NCBI GenBank assembly: GCA_043802345.1
Contig: JAZDLC010000177.1
Coordinates: 1 to 31,321 of the forward strand
DNA from: JAZDLC01 sp043802345
GTDB lineage: Bacteria > Planctomycetota > B15-G4 > JADJEK01
Direction of reading: 5' to 3'
Length of the DNA stretch: 31,321 nt
A model generated the notes under the pieces. It was not told where the DNA came from. It saw only the letters and a program-made list of their open reading frames with translations, and did no database searches. Positions 24,299-31,321 of this stretch are shown piece after piece. Numbering within the stretch: position 1 is the stretch's first letter; every line of letters starts with the position of its first letter. The position numbers and the translations under genes are program-made.

Positions 24299-26839
24299 AT
24301 GCGTACGACCCGCATTCTCGCTGCCTTCATCGTCGCCGGCACCGTTTTCACAAGTCCTTTGATGGCAAAGGTTCAGGGTGGAGTGCTGGTGCTCGGGGGG
24401 AAGACGGTTCCGCTCGGTTTCGTGGAAAACGGTGGCCAGATGGACGCGGAGGCGCGGTTCTTCGGCAGGCTGGGAGGGATGACCGTCTTCTTCACCGACG
24501 GGAAGATGGTGCTCCAGGGCCGCCAGGTGGTCGATCCCGGGCAGGATGCCCCCGCGGGCGTCAATCTGTTCCTCAGCTTCGAGAACGCTTCCAAGACGGT
24601 GCGGCTTGAAGGGCAAGGGGAGCTTCCGGGCAAGGTGAATTTCCTCAGGGGAAACGACCCCTCGAAATGGGCCACTCAACTGCGGACCTTCGCCTCGCTG
24701 TGCTACTCGGGCCTCTACGAAGGGGTCGATCTGGTTGCCTACGAGAAGGCGGGCTGTCTGGAGTACGACCTGGTCCTGGCTCCCGGCGCCGACCCGGGCA
24801 AGATCTCGATCAAGTGCGATGGAGCGGAGGGGATGTCGATCGATGACGATGGGACTCTCCTGCTCGAGACCGCCATCGGCGTCCTGCGGCAGGACCGGCC
24901 GGCGACCTTCAGCGTGAGCCAAAGCGGCGAGCGGACTCCCGTCGAGTGCAGCTACGTCATCCTCGGTCAGAACCGCTTCGGCTTCTTGGTCTCGGGATGG
25001 AACAGGGGAGCGGACCGGCTGGTGATCGATCCGATCATGAGCTTCAAGACCTTCCTGGGGGGAACTGATTCCGATGGCCTCAAGGCGATCGCCGTGGGGA
25101 ACGACCTTTCAGTCTACGTCGCGGGCCACACCCTCTCTGTCGACTTCCCGACGACTCCGGGAGCCTTCGACCGTTCCTTCAACGGCAGCGGGCCGGGGGC
25201 TGACGACGCCTTCGTGGCGCGCCTCGACGCCGACGGCTCAACGCTGCGGTACGCCACCTTCCTGGGCGGCACGGATGGCCTCACCTATCTGGGCGAGTTT
25301 GCCAGCGACATCGAGGTCGATAGCCTCGGCCAGGTCGTGGTGGTGGGAACCACGACGGCGAGCAATTTCCCCACGACCGTGGGAGCGCTCCAGCAGTTCC
25401 GGAGCGGGCCCCAGGACGGTTTCGTGACGAAACTGTCCGTGAGGGGCAATGCGCTGGTCTACAGCACCTATCTCGGCGGAACGAACGCTGAGAACATCAG
25501 CGGGCTGTCCCTCGGCGAGACCGGAAACGCCTACCTGGTCGGCAGCACTTCTTCGCTCAACTTCCCGCTCAGTTCGAACGCCTTCGACACTGCCCTGATG
25601 GGTCCGGGCGAGTTCGACGGTTTCGTGGCCGTGCTGGATAGCGCCGGCGCGACCCTGACCTACAGCAGCTTCTTTGGCGGCACGGGAAACGACTTCTGCC
25701 TGGCGGTCGCCGTGGACGCGCCCACCGGGGTTGCGTCGGTGACGGGCAAGACCTCCTCGGGCGACTTCCCGGTGAGCGCGGGAGCCTTCTCCAGCTCCTC
25801 CGCCGGGGGAATGGATCTGTTCGCGATCAAGGTCGATCCGCTGACGCCCGCTCCCGACTTCTCCACCTACCTTGGCGGAGCCAACCTGGACACGGGGAAC
25901 GCGGTGGCGATCGACGGCGACGGCGCGGTGTATTTGACTGGCGGCGTGGCGTCCACCAACTTCCCGGTGACGCCTGGCGCCTATGACGAGAGCGCCAACG
26001 GAGGCAGCGACGTGTTCGTGACCAAGATCAGCCCGTCCGGACTGGGCTTGGTTTTCTCCACCTATCTCGGTGGAACCGCCAACGGGTTCTATCCGGAGCA
26101 GGGGAACGGGATCGCCCTCGGCGAGGATGGCGTGGTGTTCGTCACCGGACAGACCGACTCGGGGAACTTCCCCACGGTCGGCCCGGACGTCGACGCGACC
26201 CTGGGTGGGACGGTCGACGCCTTCTTCGCCCAGCTGGACGCCGATGGAGCGCACCTGATCTACTCGACTCACGTGGGCGGCGCGGCCGGTGACTTCGGCA
26301 ACGGGGTCGCCGTCGACAGCGTCGGAACTGCCTTCATCGTCGGAGAGACCTCCTCGTCCGATCTCGCCACGACCGAGGGCGCCGCCCAGACGGTCTTCGG
26401 CGGCGGTTTCTCGGACGCCTTCCTGGCGGACTTCAGGTTCTGCGACGGCGCGTATGAAACCTATGGAAGCGCCTGCGCTGGAAGCGGCGGCTTCACTCCC
26501 GAACTCTTTGGCAACGGTTGTCCCGATGCCGGCAACACCATCAAGATCAGCCTGAAGCGCGGCCTGGGCGGTGCGTCCGGCCTGCTCCTCGTGGGCCTGG
26601 GCACCAACCCGCGCTTCGGCCATCTCTGCCGGTTCGACGTCTATCCGCTGGCGGCGGTCTTGCCGATCGTGCTGACCGCGGGCGGACCGGGCGAGGGGAC
26701 CTTCGACCTGGTGGCGAACGTTCCGGTCAGCCTGAATCCCGGCGTGCTCTACCTGCAGACCGCCCTGTTCGACACGGGCGCCGTGGCGAACATCTCCTCG
26801 ACCAACGCGCTGGCGGTCGGCCTGGGAGTGTGGCCCTGA
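24299..26839 (+). CDS. Exported SBBP-repeat beta-propeller protein with lineage-type C-terminal module
   Basis: An 846-residue secreted protein from ATG 24299 with GGAG about 11 bases upstream and a signal peptide (ILAAFIVAGTVFTSPLMA). Residues about 30-250 match the DUF7948 N-terminal domain: LGFVENGGQMDAEARFF, ENASKTVRLEGQ, YEGVDLVAYEKAGCLEYDL. Residues about 250-710 hold seven SBBP repeats of 60-80 residues with the core YSTYLGG, VAxDxxGxxYVxGxT, FPxTxGAF and DxFVxKL. Residues about 715-846 form a C-terminal module beginning CDGAYETYGSACAGSGG, with GNGCPDAG and a final TNALAVGLGV strand, which I recall from exported planctomycete proteins. Probably surface or extracellular; binding partner unknown. 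The upstream open frame to 24200 lacks signal-peptide character. Confidence 0.9.
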   Translation: MRTTRILAAFIVAGTVFTSPLMAKVQGGVLVLGGKTVPLGFVENGGQMDAEARFFGRLGGMTVFFTDGKMVLQGRQVVDPGQDAPAGVNLFLSFENASKTVRLEGQGELPGKVNFLRGNDPSKWATQLRTFASLCYSGLYEGVDLVAYEKAGCLEYDLVLAPGADPGKISIKCDGAEGMSIDDDGTLLLETAIGVLRQDRPATFSVSQSGERTPVECSYVILGQNRFGFLVSGWNRGADRLVIDPIMSFKTFLGGTDSDGLKAIAVGNDLSVYVAGHTLSVDFPTTPGAFDRSFNGSGPGADDAFVARLDADGSTLRYATFLGGTDGLTYLGEFASDIEVDSLGQVVVVGTTTASNFPTTVGALQQFRSGPQDGFVTKLSVRGNALVYSTYLGGTNAENISGLSLGETGNAYLVGSTSSLNFPLSSNAFDTALMGPGEFDGFVAVLDSAGATLTYSSFFGGTGNDFCLAVAVDAPTGVASVTGKTSSGDFPVSAGAFSSSSAGGMDLFAIKVDPLTPAPDFSTYLGGANLDTGNAVAIDGDGAVYLTGGVASTNFPVTPGAYDESANGGSDVFVTKISPSGLGLVFSTYLGGTANGFYPEQGNGIALGEDGVVFVTGQTDSGNFPTVGPDVDATLGGTVDAFFAQLDADGAHLIYSTHVGGAAGDFGNGVAVDSVGTAFIVGETSSSDLATTEGAAQTVFGGGFSDAFLADFRFCDGAYETYGSACAGSGGFTPELFGNGCPDAGNTIKISLKRGLGGASGLLLVGLGTNPRFGHLCRFDVYPLAAVLPIVLTAGGPGEGTFDLVANVPVSLNPGVLYLQTALFDTGAVANISSTNALAVGLGVWP

Positions 26840-26989
26840 GGGCAACGGTCCGCGCAGGAACTGAAGCTTCGAACCCGTCCGACGGCTGCGGAGTTGTCTT
26901 CCGTGCACTTCGCTCGTAAGGTCAGCCGAGCCGGGTGGTGAATCGGCCGAACCGCGGCCGTCTCATCCGGATGGGCGGGACTCGAGCCT

Positions 26990-28051
26990 ATGTCGAAGAG
27001 ATCCTCGAGCGCGGACAACGGGACGGCGCGCACCGGGACAACCTACCCCTGGGCCCGCCTCTCCGACGAGAAGCTCCTGGATCTGCGTCTGATGGATCTG
27101 GGGGTTCAGGTTGCCGCGACGTCCCTCGAGGACCGGATCGACGAACTGTATGACGACCTGGGCCGGCGGGGCCTCAGATTCCGGCCTCACGTCTGGCTCT
27201 CCTCGGAGTGGTTCACTCCCCGCGATGTCCCCGGCGTGGCGGTGCCGTTCTATCTGGCGCACAAACGTCTGATGCGGCTCGAGCGGAATCTGATGCTGGA
27301 ATGCGAGGGGGGGACGAAGAAGGAGTGTCAGATGCTCCTGCGGCACGAGTGCGGCCACGCCATCCAGCACGCGTACCAACTGCAGCGACTCGGCCGGTGG
27401 AGGGCGCTGTTCGGCAAGTCCTCGAGGAGGTACCCCGACGTCTACCGGCCGGACCCCATGAGCAGAAGGCACGTGCAGCACCTCGGCCGCTTCTACGCGC
27501 AGAGTCATCCGGACGAGGACTTCGCCGAGACCTTCGCGGTCTGGCTCCAGCCAAGGGTTACCTGGCGCCGGCGCTACCAGGGCTGGCCGGCGCTCGAGAA
27601 GCTGGAATTCGTCGACGGGCTGATGGACGAGATCAAGGACACGCCCCAGCGTGTAAGAAGGCGCCGGATGGTGGACCCGATTCACACGCTGACGACCACG
27701 CTCCGGGAACATTACGCACTCAAGAAGGATCAGTACGAGACGTCCCATCCCGAGCTGTACGACAGCCAGTTGAAGCGGCTGTTCTCAGACGATGCGCGGC
27801 ACCGGAACTACCAGAGGGCCTCCGCATTCCTGCGCAGGAATCGCGCGGAGATCCGGCATCTGGTGGCGCGATGGACCGGAGAGTACGAGTACACTCTGAA
27901 TCAGGTGATGGACGACATGATTGACCGCTGCAGGGAACTGCGTCTTCGGGCCGTCGGCTCCGGACGGCAGCTCATGATGGACTTTGCGGTGTTGCTGACC
28001 GTCGAGACCATGCATCATCACTACAGCCGACGTAGCTGGATTGCTCTCTAG
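26990..28051 (+). CDS. Putative zinc-binding metallopeptidase
   Basis: A 353-residue protein without signal peptide. It carries HECGHAIQHAYQLQ (His119-Glu120-x-x-His123, the HExxH zinc motif) and, further on, YAQSHPDEDFAETFAVWLQP, which fits the third-ligand region of the putative zinc-binding metallo-peptidase family (Peptidase_Mx type). Before these come PHVWLSSEWFTPRDVPGVAVPF and LMLECEGGTKKECQMLLRH in pieces. The C-terminal 120 residues are basic and helical (SDDARHRNYQRASAFLRRNR). ATG 26990 has no strong ribosome-binding site. An ATP-grasp gene begins 26 bases after the stop, so the two are surely cotranscribed. The substrate is unknown; peptidase activity is inferred from the motif. Confidence 0.82.
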   Translation: MSKRSSSADNGTARTGTTYPWARLSDEKLLDLRLMDLGVQVAATSLEDRIDELYDDLGRRGLRFRPHVWLSSEWFTPRDVPGVAVPFYLAHKRLMRLERNLMLECEGGTKKECQMLLRHECGHAIQHAYQLQRLGRWRALFGKSSRRYPDVYRPDPMSRRHVQHLGRFYAQSHPDEDFAETFAVWLQPRVTWRRRYQGWPALEKLEFVDGLMDEIKDTPQRVRRRRMVDPIHTLTTTLREHYALKKDQYETSHPELYDSQLKRLFSDDARHRNYQRASAFLRRNRAEIRHLVARWTGEYEYTLNQVMDDMIDRCRELRLRAVGSGRQLMMDFAVLLTVETMHHHYSRRSWIAL

Positions 28052-28077
28052 GGACCCCGCAGGAGAGGCACCATGCC

Positions 28078-29097
28078 ATGAGGAAGCTCCGGGTTCTCGT
28101 CCTTCTCCATCCCGACCTGATGCCGCCGGAGAGCCCGGAGGGGTACACCACCAAGGAGAGTCTTCCTTGGATGAGCCTGTACGACGTGATCCAGACCTTG
28201 CGGGAGCTGGGACACGATGTTTCTGTCCTGGGGGTGCAGTGGGAACTCGGACCGATCCGGGATGAGGTGACCAAGTGGAAGCCTCACGTGGTCTTCAACC
28301 TGCTCGAGGAGTTCTACGGCCAGGTCGAGTTCGACCAGCACGTGGTGAGCTATCTCGAACTGCTGAAGGTGCCCTACACTGGATGCAATCCGAGGGGGTT
28401 GGTCATCTCGAGGGGCAAGGCGATCAGCAAGACGCTGCTGAAATACCACCGGATCCACTCTCCGGCCTTCACCACCGTGAGGAGAGGCGGCCGGGTGCGC
28501 AGGACCCACGGGCTGGACTTTCCGCTGATCGTGAAGAGCCTGACCGCCGACGCTTCCCTCGGGATCTCGCAGGCCTCCATCGTCGAGAGCGACGCCGCCC
28601 TCAAGGAGCGCGTTCGGTTCGTTCATGAAAGCGTCCAGACGCATGCCCTTGTCGAGCAGTACGTGGAGGGGCGGGAGATCTACGTCGGCGTGGTGGGGAA
28701 CGGCCGTCTCCAGGTCTTCCCGCCGTGGGAACTGCTGTTCGAGAATCTCCCGCCCGGAAGCGCGAGCATCGCCACGGCGCGGGTGAAGCACGATCCGGAG
28801 TATCAAGTGAAACGAGGCATCAAACAGCAGGCGGCCGAGGGTCTCGAGGACCGCATGCTCGATCTGATCGTCAGGACCACGAAGCGGGTCTTCCGGGTGC
28901 TGGATCTGAATGGGTACGCCCGCATCGACTACCGGCTGGGGCAGGATGGCAAGCTCTACTTCCTCGAGGCGAACGCCAATCCTGATGTGGGCAAGTCGGA
29001 GGAGTTCGCCTGCTCGGCAGAGGCAGACGGGCTCGAGTATGACGCACTGGTGCAGAAGATCTTGAATCTGGGCCTGAGCTGGTCCCGCGGGCGCTGA
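28078..29097 (+). CDS. ATP-grasp ligase, D-Ala-D-Ala ligase-like
   Basis: A 339-residue enzyme starting at ATG 28078 with GAGAGG at 28063-28068. The N-terminal part follows the D-Ala-D-Ala ligase pre-ATP-grasp fold (RVLVLLHPDLMPP, DVIQTLRELGHDVSVLGV, KPHVVFNLLEEFYGQ, YLELLKVPYTGCNPRG). The ATP-grasp part has FPLIVKSLTADASLGIS, ALVEQYVEGREIYVGVVG and the metal-binding end GYARIDYRLGQDGKLYFLE with EANANPDVG. It should form an amide bond to a carboxylate using ATP. True Ddl is usually found with cell-wall genes; here the partner is a metallopeptidase, so the substrate may be a peptide or a small molecule. The fold is certain; the substrate is not known. Confidence 0.88.
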   Translation: MRKLRVLVLLHPDLMPPESPEGYTTKESLPWMSLYDVIQTLRELGHDVSVLGVQWELGPIRDEVTKWKPHVVFNLLEEFYGQVEFDQHVVSYLELLKVPYTGCNPRGLVISRGKAISKTLLKYHRIHSPAFTTVRRGGRVRRTHGLDFPLIVKSLTADASLGISQASIVESDAALKERVRFVHESVQTHALVEQYVEGREIYVGVVGNGRLQVFPPWELLFENLPPGSASIATARVKHDPEYQVKRGIKQQAAEGLEDRMLDLIVRTTKRVFRVLDLNGYARIDYRLGQDGKLYFLEANANPDVGKSEEFACSAEADGLEYDALVQKILNLGLSWSRGR

Positions 29098-29184
29098 CTT
29101 CACGCCGTTGCTCCTGCCGCGCGGAGATCAGCGCGCGCCTTCCCCCTGAATGCGGAGTCCTCCTGACGTAAAGAGGCGCTTGAT

Positions 29185-29200
29185 CATGTTTTAGAACATG
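29185..29200. promoter_or_regulatory. Palindrome CATGTT-TTAG-AACATG upstream of the FG-GAP gene
   Basis: CATGTT (29185-29190) and AACATG (29195-29200) are exact reverse complements around TTAG, in a locally AT-rich patch 92 bases before the ATG at 29292 and 88 bases after the ATP-grasp stop. It could be an operator; too short for certainty. I could not place a convincing -35/-10 pair. Confidence 0.35.
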
Positions 29201-29291
29201 TATCTGGTTCCGCCGGAATGGGATATGCTGGATCTGTTCTCTGGACGAGAGCGGAGCGATCTCCGCGCCCCCAGGGGATCCGGAGGTACAG

Positions 29292-31184
29292 ATGTCGCAG
29301 CCCGCACCGCGTCTGATGCTGGTCCTGTTTCTGATGCCGCTGCTTGCTGGAGCCCTGGCGGCTCAAGGGCAGCTCTACTCGTACAACGTCAGCACCGCGT
29401 TCAACGGAGCCGAGGAGTCGGCGCGGTGGGCGGGGGACGTGAACAGGGACGGGGTTCCGGACCTGATCCTCTCCGGGCTGAGCGGCAACAGCGCCCGGGT
29501 CTTTTCCGGGAAGGACGGCGAACTGCTCCATCTGCTGTTCGGTGGGGCGACCTTTGGCGAGGCGGTGAGCGGAGCCGGAGACGTCAATCTGGACGGATAC
29601 GCCGACGTGATCGTGGGTGCGCCGGGCGACGACACCGAGAATGGGACCAACTCCGGGAGCGCAACCCTGTTCTCGGGTGAGGACGGGAGCATTCTCTACC
29701 ACCTCCTCGGCGATTCGGCGGGCGACGCGTTCGGTAGTTCGGTCGCCGGCGCGGGCGACGTGAATCAGGACGGATACCCGGATTTCATCGTCGGCGCGCC
29801 GATGAACGATGTCTCTGGCGGGAACAGCGGCTCGGCGTTCGTCTACTCGGGGGAGGATGGCAGCGAGCTGCACGCCCTGCACTCGTATTCTTCGGGCGAC
29901 AACCTGGGAAACGCGGTGGCGGGCGCCGGCGACGTGAATATGGACGGGTTCGACGATCTGATTGTGGGGCTGGAGAGGTCGGATCCGGCCGGGACTTCCT
30001 CCGGCAGCGCCTACGTCTACTCCGGGCTGGACGGATCTCTGTTGCGCGTGTTTGTCGGCGAGTCGCAGGGCAGCCTGCTCGGGTGCAGTGTGGACGGGGC
30101 GGGGGACGTCAATCAGGACGGGCAGGCCGACCTGATCGTGGGCGCCTCCGGCGACACGCCGAACGGCGTCTTGAGGGGCGGCCGCGCCTCGGTCTTCTCC
30201 GGGTTCGACGGTGCCACGCTGTTCGAGTTCGATGGAGAGGAGATTGGCGCGGCTCACGGCTCGTCCGCGGCGGCGGCGGGCGACCCGAACGGCGACGGGT
30301 ATCCGGATCTCATCGTGGGCGCTCCGCTGGCCGATCCCACTGGTGCCTCTTCCGGGCAGGCTGTGGTCTATCTCGGCACCACCGGCGAAGTGCTCTACAC
30401 GCTCGAAGGTTCCTCCGCGGGGCACTCCCTCGGACATGCGGTCGACGGTCTGGGCGACGTCAACGAGGATGGATACGACGACCTGATCGTGGGCGCCTCC
30501 GCAAGCGCTGGCGTCTACTCCGGGCGGAGCGTCTTCATTCCGGGCGACACGCTGGTGGGGGAGATCCGCGTTCCCGAGGAGCATGACCAGGTGAGCTTCT
30601 TTGGTTTCCGCGGAATGAAGCTCAGGCTGGAGATTGAGGTGACATCCGGAAGCCTCATTCCGATCGTGGAAGTCCTGAATCCGTTCGGCGTCATCATTCG
30701 GACCTGGACCCTACGGGGAGGTCCGGGGGTTCAGAGGAAGCAGATCAAGATGCCGTCATCCGGCCGCTGCCGGCTGCGCATGCGCAGCCGGCAAGGATCC
30801 CTTGGCGAATACGAGATCCGGACCGAGCCCGTCTTTCCGGGCAAGTCCCTCCACCAGGTCAAGTCGAGGAGGGTGAATCGCCAACTCATGCTGAAGACCC
30901 GGTTCGACGCTCTGCCGGGGGCCTTGCTGGACGCCACGGCCACTCCGAGACGGGGCTTCACCGGTCCGCCGGGGCTCTCCTTCGTGCTTCCTGACGGCTC
31001 CGAGTTCGACACCCTCCCGTTCACCACGGTCGGCTTCGGAGACGTTCTGCGCCTTGAGGGCATGCCCCTGCTCGACGTGGGGAGCTACCGGCTCAACCTG
31101 CTGGGCGAGTCGAGGAAGAGCAAGGCCAGGATCGAGCTGACGATCAGGCAGCCGGTCGGGAGCGCGACGCTGCCGATGGACTAG
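29292..31184 (+). CDS. Exported FG-GAP (integrin-alpha-like) repeat protein
   Basis: A 630-residue secreted protein. ATG 29292 follows GGAGGT (29282-29287). The signal peptide is LMLVLFLMPLLAGALAAQ. Residues about 48-400 hold seven FG-GAP repeats, each with a calcium-binding-type loop: GDVNRDGVPDLI, GDVNLDGYADVIVGAP, GDVNQDGYPDFIVGAP, GDVNMDGFDDLIVG, GDVNQDGQADLIVGAS, GDPNGDGYPDLIVGAP and GDVNEDGYDDLIVGAS. These should fold as a seven-bladed propeller. After it come two beta-rich domains; the first (DTLVGEIRVPEEHDQVSFF) resembles pre-peptidase C-terminal-like domains. No catalytic motif is seen. Likely an envelope or extracellular adhesion or binding protein; calcium dependence is inferred from the loops. 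Confidence 0.9.
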   Translation: MSQPAPRLMLVLFLMPLLAGALAAQGQLYSYNVSTAFNGAEESARWAGDVNRDGVPDLILSGLSGNSARVFSGKDGELLHLLFGGATFGEAVSGAGDVNLDGYADVIVGAPGDDTENGTNSGSATLFSGEDGSILYHLLGDSAGDAFGSSVAGAGDVNQDGYPDFIVGAPMNDVSGGNSGSAFVYSGEDGSELHALHSYSSGDNLGNAVAGAGDVNMDGFDDLIVGLERSDPAGTSSGSAYVYSGLDGSLLRVFVGESQGSLLGCSVDGAGDVNQDGQADLIVGASGDTPNGVLRGGRASVFSGFDGATLFEFDGEEIGAAHGSSAAAAGDPNGDGYPDLIVGAPLADPTGASSGQAVVYLGTTGEVLYTLEGSSAGHSLGHAVDGLGDVNEDGYDDLIVGASASAGVYSGRSVFIPGDTLVGEIRVPEEHDQVSFFGFRGMKLRLEIEVTSGSLIPIVEVLNPFGVIIRTWTLRGGPGVQRKQIKMPSSGRCRLRMRSRQGSLGEYEIRTEPVFPGKSLHQVKSRRVNRQLMLKTRFDALPGALLDATATPRRGFTGPPGLSFVLPDGSEFDTLPFTTVGFGDVLRLEGMPLLDVGSYRLNLLGESRKSKARIELTIRQPVGSATLPMD

Positions 31185-31185
31185 C

Positions 31186-31202
31186 CCAACTTCCGCAGTT
31201 GG
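31186..31202 (+). terminator. Possible terminator hairpin after the FG-GAP gene
   Basis: CCAACT (31186-31191) and AGTTGG (31197-31202) form a perfect 6-bp stem around TCCGC, directly after the stop codon. A T5 run occurs only about 15 bases later, so it is not a textbook intrinsic terminator. Bases 31203-31321 show no gene or other element that I recognise. Confidence 0.35.
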
Positions 31203-31321
31203 AGCGAAATCCGAGCGTTTTTCAGGGGGTCTGCGCGCCCAGAATAGCGCGGTGGCGCCCTACGCCGCGTTTGGTCTCCCGGAAACCGATGTAGTGCCAA
31301 CCTACCCGGTTGAAGCGGGCT

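Noticed and set aside
28073..28081. A two-codon frame (ATG CCA TGA) ahead of and overlapping the ATP-grasp start
   Set aside because: It may be accidental; spacing of GAGAGG also suits the ATG at 28078, and nothing else points to leader-peptide control.
1..31321. A genetic code in which TGA is read as an amino acid
   Set aside because: TGA ends many complete genes at conserved lengths, including the TGATG and GTGA overlaps of the antiporter operon.

Overview
The window is GC-rich, densely packed bacterial chromosome from an organism with an outer membrane: it carries lipoprotein signals, an MlaA-type outer-membrane lipoprotein and large exported repeat proteins. The best lineage clue is the C-terminal module of the SBBP-repeat protein at 24299-26839 (YGSACAGSGG start, later GCP, ending in an ALAVGLG-like strand). 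From memory, that module is common in exported proteins of some Planctomycetota. Together with FG-GAP proteins and a split, extended Mrp locus it suggests a deep-branching planctomycete or relative. This placement is inference. I saw no rRNA, tRNA, CRISPR array, prophage or intact insertion sequence.

Region 1 (1-8187, plus strand): an NhaC-family Na+/H+ antiporter whose 5' end lies outside the window; a lipoprotein that joins an MlaA domain to an alpha/beta-hydrolase; a PotD-like periplasmic binding protein with no transporter genes beside it; and, 19 bases on, a 950-residue hybrid histidine kinase with one degenerate and one intact receiver. A small lipoprotein gene (8184-8615, minus) converges on the kinase and shares a CTAG with its stop codon.

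Region 2 (8732-16461, plus): a small membrane protein, then a tightly overlapping Mrp-type cation/proton antiporter operon in the order E-F-G-(MrpA C-terminal part)-B-C-D-(MrpA N-terminal/NuoL-like)-small protein-(third antiporter-like subunit). The first seven follow the order of the Mrp-like half of archaeal Mbh hydrogenases, but no hydrogenase genes are present.

Region 3 (16599-18577, plus): an HDOD protein, a stand-alone receiver protein and a second receiver gene broken by one in-frame TGA. A degenerate CGCCAAG / CTCTGC repeat follows.

Region 4 (18780-21718, minus): an AlbA/Schlafen-type ATP-binding regulator with a strong hairpin and a direct repeat just upstream, a Dus3-like tRNA-dihydrouridine synthase and a seven-iron ferredoxin, the last two coupled. 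A GTACTC/GAGTAC inverted repeat separates this block from the next.

Region 5 (21975-31184, plus): an exported YyaL/SSP411-type thioredoxin-fold protein, the SBBP-repeat protein, a putative zinc metallopeptidase followed closely by an ATP-grasp (D-Ala-D-Ala ligase-like) enzyme, and an exported FG-GAP (integrin-alpha-like) protein. Bases 31203-31321 hold nothing I recognise. No gap between genes exceeds about 260 bases.

The most interesting points are the MlaA-hydrolase fusion, the orphan PotD-like protein paired with a hybrid kinase, the antiporter operon with three NuoL/M/N-like subunits, and the metallopeptidase/ATP-grasp pair.
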